Origin: CALNYZ01 sp942490945
Lineage (GTDB): Bacteria > Pseudomonadota > Gammaproteobacteria > UBA6429 > Thiohalophilaceae
Assembly (NCBI GenBank): GCA_942490945.1
Contig: CALNYZ010000018.1
Location: forward strand, 992,001-1,056,000
DNA length: 64,000 bases
Direction: 5' to 3'
Part shown: in pieces, positions 1 to 7,892 of the stretch
Numbering within the stretch: the stretch's first letter is position 1
How the letters are laid out: each line of letters starts with the position of its first letter
The notes under the pieces: model-generated
Databases searched by the model: none
What the model saw: the letters and a program-made list of their open reading frames with translations, nothing else
Told to the model about the DNA's origin: nothing
Made by a program: the position numbers and the translations under genes

Positions 1-38
1 AACTTGCAGACCTGAATCCTGGCCGCTGAGGTGACGGG

Positions 39-80
39 ATGACTGCTGCTTTTTAGTCATGATAATCAAGCGCTTATAAT
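39..80 (+). promoter_or_regulatory. Candidate promoter and inverted repeat upstream of csoS1D
   Basis: A perfect -10 box TATAAT lies at 75-80, with a weak -35 (TTTAGT, 52-57) 17 bases upstream, predicting a start near 87. An inverted repeat ATGACT (39-44) / AGTCAT (55-60) overlaps the -35 and could be an operator or the end of an upstream gene's hairpin. This suggests csoS1D and the Nudix gene have their own promoter. It is inferred from sequence only. Bases 1-38 may hold the tail of an upstream gene but nothing can be assigned. Confidence 0.4.
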
Positions 81-137
81 GACTAATTGTTATCGGATTA
101 TACAACAGACTAATGCTGCATTCTGAGGAGTTTGTAT

Positions 138-164
138 ATGTTGCTGAATCGTGGCAATGATTAA
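138..164 (+). CDS. Possible 8-codon leader peptide overlapping the csoS1D start
   Basis: ATG at 138 has an ideal Shine-Dalgarno (GAGGAG, 125-130, 7-base spacing) and opens a reading frame of eight codons (MLLNRGND) ending in TAA at 162-164, overlapping the csoS1D start in another frame. It could couple translation of csoS1D. It could equally be a trace of a longer N-terminus separated by a one-base frameshift or sequencing error. No homology can be claimed for so short a peptide. Confidence 0.25.
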   Translation: MLLNRGND

Positions 165-771
165 GCTAAGAACATACGTTTACATCGATTCTTTGCAACC
201 TCAGCTGGCTGAGTACATGGCAACCGTATCGCAAGGGTTTCCACCAGTTCCGGGGGATGCCTGTCTGTGGGTGGAAGTTTCACCGGGGATGGCTATTCAC
301 CGTATTACCGATACAGCATTAAAAGCGACACAAGTTCATCTTACCCAGCAAATTGTGGAGCGGGAATACGGATCGATGGTGGTACATCATCGAGACCAGA
401 GTGATGTACTGGAAGCCGGTAATGCCTTGCTAACAAAAATCGGTGCACATATTCACGATCGGCAAAATTGTCGTATTGCATGGAACGAAATCATTCGTGG
501 CATGACGCCGGATCACACCGTCGTTATTAATCGGCAAAATCGTAGCGGTTCAATGATGCTACCCGATCAGAGTATGTTCATTCTGGAAACCGAACCAGCA
601 GGTTATATTGTCTACGCGGCCAATCAGGCAGAAAAGGCAGCAAATATAACCTTGATTGACGTCAGAGCGGTGGGTGCATTTGGACGCTTAACCTTGTCCG
701 GGCGTGAAGCTGATGTAGATGAAGCCGCAGCGGCTGCCATTGCTGCCATTGATAACCTTGCCAGAGGATAG
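151..771 (+). CDS. csoS1D: Carboxysome shell protein CsoS1D (tandem BMC pseudohexamer)
   Basis: This is a tandem bacterial-microcompartment-domain protein of the CsoS1D type. It forms trimers of double domains with a large, gated pore thought to pass bigger metabolites such as RuBP and 3-PGA. Landmarks recognised are LRTYVYIDSLQPQLA near the N-terminus, GSMVVHHRDQSDVLEAG mid-protein and the second-domain ETEPAGYIVYAANQAEKA. At 206 residues it is shorter than cyanobacterial versions, which carry an N-terminal extension. The start is GTG 151 or ATG 157. The good Shine-Dalgarno (GAGGAG, 125-130) instead serves an ATG at 138 that opens an 8-codon ORF overlapping this start, so translation may be coupled. 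Here the gene lies upstream of cbbL with a Nudix gene between. Family assignment is confident; the exact start is not. Confidence 0.9.
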   Translation: MAMIKLRTYVYIDSLQPQLAEYMATVSQGFPPVPGDACLWVEVSPGMAIHRITDTALKATQVHLTQQIVEREYGSMVVHHRDQSDVLEAGNALLTKIGAHIHDRQNCRIAWNEIIRGMTPDHTVVINRQNRSGSMMLPDQSMFILETEPAGYIVYAANQAEKAANITLIDVRAVGAFGRLTLSGREADVDEAAAAAIAAIDNLARG

Positions 772-787
772 CTGCGGAGGTTAACGA

Positions 788-1345
788 ATGCATCGTATTG
801 AATTACTTAATTTGCTTACACAATATCGTACCACTTACATGGAAGAAGCGGCTTATTTATCGCGCGCCATGGATTTCGTGCAAGCAAATGAAAATTGTTT
901 CGAGCGAGATTTGCATCCGGCACATGTGACAGGCTCGGCCTGGGTTGTGAATCCGCAACGCACATCTGTATTAATGTTGCTGCACCGTAAACACAATCAA
1001 TGGTTTCAACCTGGCGGGCATGCCGATGGTGAAGCAGACATCCTGGGGGTGGCATTGCGCGAAACGTCTGAAGAAACCGGGATAACTCCGGATAAGATTC
1101 GATTGGTTAACGCAAATATATTTGATCTTGATATTCACACGATACCTGCAATCGCTACATTTCCACGCCATGAACATATCGATGTGCGATTTCTGCTTGA
1201 AATCGACGACGGTCTGCCAGTGCCTGGTAATGATGAGTCGTATGACATTCGCTGGTTGCCGCTAAATGCGGTAGCGCGTTTTAATAATAATCGCTCGACG
1301 CATCGTATGGTAGACAAGACCAGACGACTGCGGTCATGGGATTAA
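788..1345 (+). CDS. Nudix hydrolase family protein
   Basis: The 185-residue protein contains a Nudix box beginning GGHADGEAD and ending in RETSEETGI, so the catalytic REUxEExGU core is present with T in place of the usual aliphatic residue. The preceding glutamate of the canonical G-x5-E spacing is displaced by one residue. Nudix enzymes hydrolyse nucleoside diphosphates linked to another moiety; the substrate here is unknown. A strong ribosome site (CGGAGG) precedes the ATG and only 16 bases separate it from csoS1D, so the two are probably co-transcribed. Its place between csoS1D and cbbL hints at a role in nucleotide or sugar-phosphate housekeeping linked to CO2 fixation, but that is inference. 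Confidence 0.85.
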   Translation: MHRIELLNLLTQYRTTYMEEAAYLSRAMDFVQANENCFERDLHPAHVTGSAWVVNPQRTSVLMLLHRKHNQWFQPGGHADGEADILGVALRETSEETGITPDKIRLVNANIFDLDIHTIPAIATFPRHEHIDVRFLLEIDDGLPVPGNDESYDIRWLPLNAVARFNNNRSTHRMVDKTRRLRSWD

Positions 1346-1468
1346 GTTTCTGCAGACTACATAGCAGACACGGTTAATTGTTCATAGTGGACTGGTGACA
1401 AATCGTTATACTGCGGATGTCGTCGCTTCTAGATCGTGAAATATTTTTTATACACTATATATTCCCCT

Positions 1469-1488
1469 GCGTACTTCAGCGTACTTCT
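1469..1488 (+). repeat. 10-base tandem direct repeat upstream of cbbL
   Basis: GCGTACTTC occurs twice, 10 bases apart (one helical turn), with an adjoining A or T. Each copy contains the self-complementary GTAC. One-turn spacing fits side-by-side protein binding, but no regulator can be named. Confidence 0.35.
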
Positions 1489-1694
1489 TTAACAAAACTC
1501 ATCAGAACGAAATTTAAATATTCCTGGTGTCTACTTGTTGTAAATACTTCAGATGCTTGTCACTTTTTTACTTCGCAGGCCTTGTTACCGCGTTAAGACG
1601 ATGTGTATTCGATAATCACAGTATCAATTCTATGTACATAATTTCCTGAAAAATAAGGGAAAAAATACCACTCGCAACACAGGTGTAATCATTC

Positions 1695-1710
1695 ATAGAT
1701 TATTATCTAT
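1695..1710 (+). promoter_or_regulatory. Candidate CbbR (LysR-type) recognition site
   Basis: The inverted repeat ATAGAT-TATT-ATCTAT is centred about 65 bases before the predicted cbbL transcription start (near 1768). LysR-type regulators such as CbbR typically occupy an imperfect palindrome centred near -65. The window encodes a CbbR-like protein. The A+T-rich context means chance occurrence is possible. Confidence 0.4.
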
Positions 1711-1732
1711 TGAAAGCAAATAAATTATTGAT

Positions 1733-1761
1733 TTGTGCACATGGGCTCCTCTACCTATGAT
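1733..1761 (+). promoter_or_regulatory. Candidate cbbL promoter
   Basis: TTGTGC (1733-1738) and TATGAT (1756-1761) are 17 bases apart. The -10 matches five of six consensus positions; the -35 is weak, as expected for an activated promoter. Predicted start near 1768, leaving a leader of about 50 bases. Confidence 0.4.
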
Positions 1762-1820
1762 TTCACTGTCCAAAAGGATTAAACGAATTGTAAACACTGC
1801 AAACGAATCAGGAGTAGACC

Positions 1821-3236
1821 ATGTCAGCTAACAGCTATCAAGCGGGTGTTAAAGAATATCGCGATAAATACTGGACCCCGGACTATATTCCCTTAGATAC
1901 AGACTTGTTGGCCTGTTTTAAGGTCACCGGCCAACCGGGCGTACCAAGAGAAGAGGTTGCTGCTGCTGTGGCTGCCGAATCATCCACAGGTACCTGGAGT
2001 ACAGTGTGGTCCGAATTATTGACCGACCTTGAATTTTACAAGGGCAGAGCATATCGCATCGAAGAAGTACCAGGTGATAACGAATCATTTTATGCTTTCG
2101 TTGCCTATCCAATCGATTTGTTCGAGGAAGGTTCAGTCGTAAACGTATTGACGTCTCTGGTCGGTAACGTGTTTGGCTTTAAAGCGCTAAAACATTTACG
2201 ACTGGAAGATATCCGTTTCCCAATTGCTTACATTAAAACCTGTGGTGGACCACCAGCGGGTATTCAGGTTGAGCGTGATCGTTTGAACAAATACGGTCGT
2301 CCAATGTTGGGTGCAACCATCAAACCAAAACTGGGTCTGTCTGCCAAGAACTACGGTCGTGCCGTATACGAATGTTTGCGCGGTGGTCTTGACCTGACCA
2401 AAGATGATGAGAACGTTAACTCACAGCCATTCATGCGCTGGCGTGATCGTTTCGAGTTTGTTGCTGAAGCGATTGATAAGGCACAACGCGAAACAGGTGA
2501 GCGTAAAGGTCACTACCTCAACGTAACTGCTGCCACACCGGAAGATATGTACGAACGTGCAGAATTTGCCAAAGAAGTTGGTTGCCCGATTATCATGCAC
2601 GATTTCCTGACTGGCGGCTTTACTGCCAATACAGGTCTGGCTAACTGGTGTCGTAAAAACGGTATGTTGTTACACATTCACCGTGCCATGCATGCGGTAA
2701 TCGATCGTCATCCAAAACACGGTATTCACTTCCGCGTACTGGCCAAGTGTCTGCGACTCTCTGGTGGCGACCACTTACACACAGGTACGGTTGTAGGTAA
2801 GTTGGAAGGTGATCGTAACTCAACATTAGGTTTCGTTGATCAATTACGCGAGTCATTTGTTCCTGAAGATCGTGCACGTGGTGTGTTCTTCGATCAGGAC
2901 TGGGGTTCTTTACCAGGGGTATTCGCCGTTGCTTCTGGTGGTATTCACGTATGGCACATGCCAGCGCTGGTTACCATCTTTGGTGATGACTCTGTTCTTC
3001 AATTTGGTGGTGGTACTCAAGGTCACCCATGGGGTAATGCTGCAGGTGCGGCTGCCAACCGTGTTGCGCTTGAAGCCAGTGTCAAGGCGCGTAACGAAGG
3101 TCGTCAAATTGAAAAAGAAGCAAAAGACATTCTTACCGAAGCTGCCGCAAGCAGTCCGGAACTGGCTATTGCGATGGAAACCTGGAAAGAAATCAAGTTT
3201 GAATTTGAAACCGTTGACAAGTTGGACGTTGCCTAA
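1821..3236 (+). CDS. cbbL: RuBisCO large subunit, form IA
   Basis: This catalyses carboxylation of ribulose-1,5-bisphosphate in the Calvin cycle, inside the carboxysome. At 471 residues it is the normal form I length. Visible signatures are the MLGATIKPKLG catalytic-lysine segment near residue 168, GGLDLTKDDEN with the carbamylated lysine at 194, and GTVVGKLEGDR with the flexible loop-6 lysine. The downstream neighbours cbbS and csoS2 place it in form IA(c), the carboxysomal group. A ribosome site AGGAG lies seven bases before the ATG. It is probably transcribed from the promoter in the preceding gap and controlled by CbbR, encoded 11 kb downstream. Assignment is essentially certain. Confidence 0.99.
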   Translation: MSANSYQAGVKEYRDKYWTPDYIPLDTDLLACFKVTGQPGVPREEVAAAVAAESSTGTWSTVWSELLTDLEFYKGRAYRIEEVPGDNESFYAFVAYPIDLFEEGSVVNVLTSLVGNVFGFKALKHLRLEDIRFPIAYIKTCGGPPAGIQVERDRLNKYGRPMLGATIKPKLGLSAKNYGRAVYECLRGGLDLTKDDENVNSQPFMRWRDRFEFVAEAIDKAQRETGERKGHYLNVTAATPEDMYERAEFAKEVGCPIIMHDFLTGGFTANTGLANWCRKNGMLLHIHRAMHAVIDRHPKHGIHFRVLAKCLRLSGGDHLHTGTVVGKLEGDRNSTLGFVDQLRESFVPEDRARGVFFDQDWGSLPGVFAVASGGIHVWHMPALVTIFGDDSVLQFGGGTQGHPWGNAAGAAANRVALEASVKARNEGRQIEKEAKDILTEAAASSPELAIAMETWKEIKFEFETVDKLDVA

Positions 3237-3294
3237 GGCTGCCTGATTTACAACGTATACACATTCAAACAATTTAATTTAAGAGGATATACAA

Positions 3295-3630
3295 ATGGCT
3301 ACTACAAACGGTGATTACCAAACCATGAGTACGCTGGAAACATTCGGTTTCTTGCCAAAGTTTTCGCAAGAGGAAATCTATGCGCAAATTAACTACATCA
3401 TTGCCAACGGATGGACACCAGCGATCGAACATACTCATCCACGTGATGCGTTTGATCACTACTGGACCATGTGGAAACTGCCTTTCTTTGGTGAAACTCA
3501 CCTGGAAGCTGTGGTTAATGAACTGGAAGCTTGCCGACGTACATACCCGGATCACCACATCCGTTTGACTGGTTACGATAACTATACCCAAAGCCAGGGT
3601 TCATGTTTCGTAGCGTATGAAGCTCGTTAA
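3295..3630 (+). CDS. cbbS: RuBisCO small subunit
   Basis: The 111-residue protein completes the L8S8 RuBisCO holoenzyme. The N-terminal STLETFGFLPKFSQEEIYAQI and the YWTMWKLPFFGE segment are typical of form IA small subunits. It follows cbbL by 58 bases with its own ribosome site (AGAGGA). A strong stem-loop lies downstream, before csoS2, which may help keep cbbLS mRNA more abundant than the shell-gene portion. Together with CbbL it provides the surface that binds the N-terminal repeats of CsoS2. Confidence 0.98.
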   Translation: MATTNGDYQTMSTLETFGFLPKFSQEEIYAQINYIIANGWTPAIEHTHPRDAFDHYWTMWKLPFFGETHLEAVVNELEACRRTYPDHHIRLTGYDNYTQSQGSCFVAYEAR

Positions 3631-3646
3631 TACAGCGTAACTGCTG

Positions 3647-3715
3647 ACGCGATTATGTTGTCGCGTAAAGATGTTTAGTGATTGATTGCCTGTTCTGGAC
3701 TTCTTCAGACAGGCA
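3647..3715 (+). promoter_or_regulatory. Two intercistronic stem-loops between cbbS and csoS2
   Basis: The first hairpin pairs ACGCGA (3647-3652) with TCGCGT (3661-3666) around an 8-base loop. The second pairs TGCCTG (3687-3692) and, after one bulged T, TCTG with CAGA and CAGGCA (ending 3715), a roughly 10-bp stem. Neither is followed by a T-run, so RNA processing or 3'-end protection of cbbLS mRNA is more likely than full termination. Confidence 0.55.
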
Positions 3716-3790
3716 GTACAACCACGAGGTCAATGCCAAATATAGGATAACTTGGTTTGTTATCCGGGTTAAATGTAGCGGAGTAGACAT

Positions 3791-6070
3791 ATGTCTCAAA
3801 TTGCAAATAACAGCGCAAGGGAAGTAGCAAAAGCACGTCGTCGCCAATCTTATGAGAAAGGCAAGGCAGGCTTGACGCAAACAGCAGCACCAACACGTGC
3901 GACCCAATCAGCAAGCAAACCCATGCAGGCAAAGCGTGCTGCTGCCAGTGGTGCGCCTTTCAGTAGCCGTGAAGCTTCTTTGGCGCGACGCAAGGCAATG
4001 TCAGCTGGTGGTAAAGCGTCTGTACAAACTGCTGATCGTACCCGTGGTGATATCGAATCAAAAGCGCGTGTTGCGACAAATGCAGCGCCAGCGACTAACA
4101 CACAAGCGACAAACACACCTGCTCCAACAAAAGAAGGTTGTGGTTGCGGATGTAATGGCGATAAAAGCAAGCGGCCTGCCAGCCCTGCAGCAACAAGCAA
4201 GCCGGTGTTAAAAGGTCGTCCACCAAAAATGAATAACACCTCTCCGGCGCGTGCGGCTTCACTGGCACGTCGGGCAGCTATGTCTGCGCAGGGTAAATCA
4301 GCGTTGCAAGGCAACGGACCTAGCAAGGCGCAAACTGCGCGTGCCGCTAACCCGAATATGTCGAGCCGTGATTTGGCAAAAGAAGTGCGTGAATCTCGTA
4401 GCAGCAAAGGTAAAGTTAAAACACAAGCCAAAAAGTGTGATCCGTGTGGTCGCATTCCGAAAAAATTTAGAAATGCAGAAGCCAATCCGGCAGCTGCACA
4501 GGATGCGCCGTGGAAAGTAGGTGCAAGTGAGACCAGTTATGGTCAGACCGTCACCGGTACCATGGTAGGCCGTAGTGAATCAGTAACCGGTGATGAGCCA
4601 AGTACTTGTCGTGCGGTAACGGGTACCGAATATTTAGGTGCGGATATTTTCCGCAGCTTTTGCCAAAGTGATCCGAACAAGGCGCCGCGTAAAGTGGGCT
4701 TGAGTGAAACTTCTCGCGGTAATTCAGTAACGGGAAACAAAGTTGGTCGCAGTAAAAAAGTAACCGGTGATGAGCCTGGTACATGTAAACAAGTGACAGG
4801 TAATGAGTATGTTGGTGCGAACCAGTCAGAAGCCTTTTGCAACACGCGGCCTACTGCAGGTCCATCCAAAATAGCAATGACTGAAACACGTAAAGGTAAA
4901 ACGGTATCAGGCAACATCGTTACTCGTTCCGGAAGTGTGACAGGTGATGAGACTGGCAGTAACGCAAAACTTACGGGCACACAGTATATGAAGCGAACTG
5001 AAAGCAAGGCGCCAAGAAAAGTTGGCGTAAGTGACACACTTCGTGGTGGTGCGGTAACCGGTACCATGGTTGGCCGGAGTCAATCCGTAACAGGTGATGA
5101 GCCAGGTAGTTGCCGTAATGTTACCGGCGATGACTATGTTGGCAAGGAACAATACAGCAGTTTTTGTGGCAAAACGCCTGAACCCAGAGATTTTAAAAGT
5201 GGTGTATCAAATACATTAACTGGCAAACAGGTTACCGGCGTTATGACCGGACGTTCAGGCAAAACGACTGGCAACGAACCCGGTACATGTAAAGCTGTTA
5301 CCGGTACACCGTATGCAGGCGAAGAACAGTACAAAAGTTACTGCAAACCGGAAGATGCAAGCTATGCAATGGCGCGTGCTCGTCGCAATAAAGCGACACC
5401 CGGTGCGGTGATGACAGGAATACAACCAGGCATCGGCGGCAAAATGACGGGTGAAAAGAAAGGTGCTTGTGAACCATTAACGGGTACACCTTATGTAGGT
5501 GCGGATCAATTTGCCGCAGCGTGCCCGGCAACACCGGCAAACAGTAGTAGCCCGGATTTTCCACAAACCGGTGCACCGTGGACAGAGTTCAGTATTGATT
5601 CACCAAATCATGCTGCACAGACAGGCGATGCGCACAGTTCAGTGACGGGTACACGTTACGAACAAGGTCATATAACCGGCCCGTTCGGTATGGCAACAGG
5701 CAAGATCACAGGTACCGAGGAAGTTCGTTTTGGCAATGGCAATACAACCGGCAGCCAAATCATGTCCGCAGTTGCTACGGCTGAGCCAATCGAAGGCCGT
5801 ATCAAATCACGAATATCAGGTGAAGGTATGGATACGGGGCTGACGATTACAGGTGATGACTGGGATCGCGGTGATAATGTTACCGGTACCGAAGGTCGAT
5901 CATCTGTTGGCCGCAATCCAACACGTCGCGGTGATATAACCAAGATGGGTGTCATGGCAAAGCCTGAAGCTAAACAAGAAGTACCAGTACCAGTAAGCAA
6001 GGTAACAGGTGGTAGTGGTAATACTGCTGAAGGCGCCATGGTCACGTATTCCGGCGGCGCGCGCGGATAA
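3791..6070 (+). CDS. csoS2: Carboxysome scaffold protein CsoS2
   Basis: CsoS2 is the disordered scaffold that links RuBisCO to the shell. The 759-residue protein shows the three expected parts. There are four basic N-repeats, of the form RxxxxxRRxxxxxxGK (for example AREVAKARRRQSYEKGKAG), that bind RuBisCO. Six M-repeats follow, built on KVGxSxT...VTGxxVGRS...VTGDEPGxC...VTGxxYxG. The C-region ends in a conserved-looking terminal peptide (VTYSGGARG). The third M-repeat lacks the cysteines present in its neighbours. A cysteine cluster (GCGCGC) sits between N-repeats 2 and 3 and a CDPC motif follows N-repeat 4. Some relatives make short and long forms by programmed frameshifting; I found no convincing slippery heptamer here. 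Ribosome site GGAG lies seven bases from the ATG. Confidence 0.96.
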   Translation: MSQIANNSAREVAKARRRQSYEKGKAGLTQTAAPTRATQSASKPMQAKRAAASGAPFSSREASLARRKAMSAGGKASVQTADRTRGDIESKARVATNAAPATNTQATNTPAPTKEGCGCGCNGDKSKRPASPAATSKPVLKGRPPKMNNTSPARAASLARRAAMSAQGKSALQGNGPSKAQTARAANPNMSSRDLAKEVRESRSSKGKVKTQAKKCDPCGRIPKKFRNAEANPAAAQDAPWKVGASETSYGQTVTGTMVGRSESVTGDEPSTCRAVTGTEYLGADIFRSFCQSDPNKAPRKVGLSETSRGNSVTGNKVGRSKKVTGDEPGTCKQVTGNEYVGANQSEAFCNTRPTAGPSKIAMTETRKGKTVSGNIVTRSGSVTGDETGSNAKLTGTQYMKRTESKAPRKVGVSDTLRGGAVTGTMVGRSQSVTGDEPGSCRNVTGDDYVGKEQYSSFCGKTPEPRDFKSGVSNTLTGKQVTGVMTGRSGKTTGNEPGTCKAVTGTPYAGEEQYKSYCKPEDASYAMARARRNKATPGAVMTGIQPGIGGKMTGEKKGACEPLTGTPYVGADQFAAACPATPANSSSPDFPQTGAPWTEFSIDSPNHAAQTGDAHSSVTGTRYEQGHITGPFGMATGKITGTEEVRFGNGNTTGSQIMSAVATAEPIEGRIKSRISGEGMDTGLTITGDDWDRGDNVTGTEGRSSVGRNPTRRGDITKMGVMAKPEAKQEVPVPVSKVTGGSGNTAEGAMVTYSGGARG

Positions 6071-6108
6071 CAAGTAACTTATATAAAGGCATGAATTGAG
6101 AAATCGAT

Positions 6109-7635
6109 ATGTTGAGTACAAGACGCAATCAATCACGTTCCATTAGCTGGTCGAGGAAAGCAGCACCGACTGTTCACGCTCGCAGCCGTGAAACGGTGCG
6201 TCGTGACAGCGTCCCCGACGTGCCAAACGTAGCCGGCTCACAGGGTATGCATGCCCTGACTCATGCTGATGAAAACAGAAAATTGTTTGCCTATGAGCAA
6301 CGAGTTAAATCTGCTTTCGATAATATCGTACCTACCTTGAAGCATGTTTCAGCATTGCAACATGAAGAGGATTTTGAAAGCCGTGCACAAACCATGGCAC
6401 AAAAAGAACTGGGCTTTAAACTGCCGGAAGATATTCTTGCCGATGCATGGGTAGATCAACTCGATATGCGACGCCTGTTCGCCTGGTCGGTGTTTGAAAC
6501 ATACCATCGTTTTTGTGATGATTTTTTTGCAACCGATCCGCTTAATCTTGCAGAAGATGAGTTCCAGAACTTTTTAATGCAGTGTGGTTTTCATACGCTG
6601 GATATCTCGCCATGTGCGGACGGACGTCTGGCACACGTAATTCGTTATGTTTTACGTCTGCCCTATCGTGCAGTAAGACGCAAATCTTATGCCGGTGCAT
6701 TATTTGATATTAAAGACAGTCTTGAGAAATGGACTGAAACAGAACTGATGCGTTTTCGTGAAGGAAAACCCAATACAGCGGAAGAACCTACACGTTATTT
6801 GAAAACCGTTGTCTATCACTTCAGTTCGGTTGACCCGACACACGAAGGTTGCGCGGCACACGGCTCAGACACACAACGCGCAGCACAAGCCGGGCTGGAT
6901 CGATTATTAGGCTTTCAACAAGCAGTACAAAATACTTTTTGTTGCGGGGCATCGATAGACCTGTTGCTGATTGGTCTGGATACCGATACGGATGCAATTC
7001 GTATCCATGTGCCCGACGCCAATGGCACAATTAGTCTGGACAATGCGTTTGATACCATCGACCTGTATCGCGAGACATTGAATTTGTCCGCAAAACAGGC
7101 AGAAGATTTTATTGTTAATCGCATACGCGAAGCGAATGCGTCGGTTGTTGAAGGTATGCAGCGGTTAATCACACGCTTTGTCGTAAGTAATATTTCACAA
7201 ATCGATTATGTGCGTAACCACCACGGTGAGCACTATCAGGATATTGGTCATGCAGAACGTTTTATTGGTGCGGGAATCGGTTTTGAAGAAGTACAACTGC
7301 GCAATCTGACTTATTTTGCATACCTTGATACGGTTGAGGAAGCGACTGCGGATCTGGATGTTGGGGTAAAAATATTTTCCCGACTCAACGTATCACACGG
7401 ATTACCTATTCCGATAGTTGTACGTTACGACTATCACGGTAATGTACCAGGCGCACGTGAACGCAGCATCACACACTGTCACCGAGTTGCGGATGCATTG
7501 AAATCACGTTACGCCGCATTGGCTGATAACGGTTTGTTACATACTTTATTAGTGGTGCGCGATTGTCATGCTGGTGGGCAAATTGAAATTATTGGTTCGT
7601 CTTTAAGCGAGCCGGCAACACAGGAGGCGCACTAA
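6109..7635 (+). CDS. csoSCA: Carboxysomal carbonic anhydrase CsoSCA
   Basis: This shell-associated carbonic anhydrase (formerly CsoS3) turns imported bicarbonate into CO2 next to RuBisCO. The protein has 508 residues, the usual length. Its beta-type zinc site is complete by spacing: Cys169 in ISPCADGR with catalytic Asp171/Arg173, then His237 in VVYHFSS and Cys248 in HEGCAAHG, eleven residues apart as in characterised CsoSCA. The basic N-terminal segment (about residues 1-45) is the kind that tethers the enzyme to RuBisCO. It overlaps csoS4A by one base. Confidence 0.97.
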   Translation: MLSTRRNQSRSISWSRKAAPTVHARSRETVRRDSVPDVPNVAGSQGMHALTHADENRKLFAYEQRVKSAFDNIVPTLKHVSALQHEEDFESRAQTMAQKELGFKLPEDILADAWVDQLDMRRLFAWSVFETYHRFCDDFFATDPLNLAEDEFQNFLMQCGFHTLDISPCADGRLAHVIRYVLRLPYRAVRRKSYAGALFDIKDSLEKWTETELMRFREGKPNTAEEPTRYLKTVVYHFSSVDPTHEGCAAHGSDTQRAAQAGLDRLLGFQQAVQNTFCCGASIDLLLIGLDTDTDAIRIHVPDANGTISLDNAFDTIDLYRETLNLSAKQAEDFIVNRIREANASVVEGMQRLITRFVVSNISQIDYVRNHHGEHYQDIGHAERFIGAGIGFEEVQLRNLTYFAYLDTVEEATADLDVGVKIFSRLNVSHGLPIPIVVRYDYHGNVPGARERSITHCHRVADALKSRYAALADNGLLHTLLVVRDCHAGGQIEIIGSSLSEPATQEAH

Positions 7636-7892
7636 TGAAGATATGTCAGGTTGAAAGACCATTGGTCGCTACTAATCGCATCCCAGGCCTGGAACACAAG
7701 CATATGCAAGTGGTTCGTGATGGAGAAGCGATGATGGTTGCTGTTGATGCGGTCGGTTGTATCCCCGGTGACTGGGTAATATGTGTAGGCAGTTCTGCTG
7801 CACGTGAAGCGGCCGGAAGCAAAGAGTATCCGAGTGATTTTACAATTGTAGGAATTATTGATCACTGGCCACCCGAAAAGGCGGCGAAGTAA
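7635..7892 (+). CDS. csoS4A: Carboxysome vertex protein CsoS4A (BMV pentamer)
   Basis: This 85-residue EutN/CcmL-fold protein forms pentamers that cap the vertices of the icosahedral shell. Recognisable parts are MKICQVERPLVATNRIPGLEH at the start, VAVDAVGCIPGDWVICVGSSAARE in the middle and the closing IVGIIDHW. Its ATG shares one base with the csoSCA stop codon and its ribosome site (CAGGAGG) is within csoSCA, so translation is coupled. It is the first of a tandem pair with csoS4B. Confidence 0.96.
   Translation: MKICQVERPLVATNRIPGLEHKHMQVVRDGEAMMVAVDAVGCIPGDWVICVGSSAAREAAGSKEYPSDFTIVGIIDHWPPEKAAK

Larger units (their letters stand above)
1346..1820 (+). other. 475-base intergenic regulatory region before cbbL
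   Basis: No coding potential is seen here. The region holds a 10-base direct repeat, GCGTACTTCA (1469-1478) followed at once by GCGTACTTCT (1479-1488). It also holds an A+T-rich inverted repeat at 1695-1710 and a candidate sigma-70 promoter at 1733-1761. The length and these elements fit the main control region of the RuBisCO-carboxysome operon. The cbbL ribosome site AGGAG is at 1810-1814. Confidence 0.6.

Noticed and set aside
3850..4485. Long open frame on the minus strand inside csoS2 (211 codons)
   Set aside because: It is antisense to a strongly coding, repeat-bearing gene. Its composition mirrors the codon bias of csoS2, and it has no ribosome site or family features.
4543..5067. Repetitive minus-strand open frame opposite the CsoS2 M-repeats
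   Set aside because: The repeats are just the reverse reading of the M-repeats in csoS2; no independent evidence of coding.
3791..6070. Programmed -1 frameshift site in csoS2
   Set aside because: Short and long CsoS2 forms are known in relatives, but I found no in-frame X-XXY-YYZ heptamer that is convincing. TTTTTG near 5161 and AAAAGAAA near 5454 do not fit the codon register.
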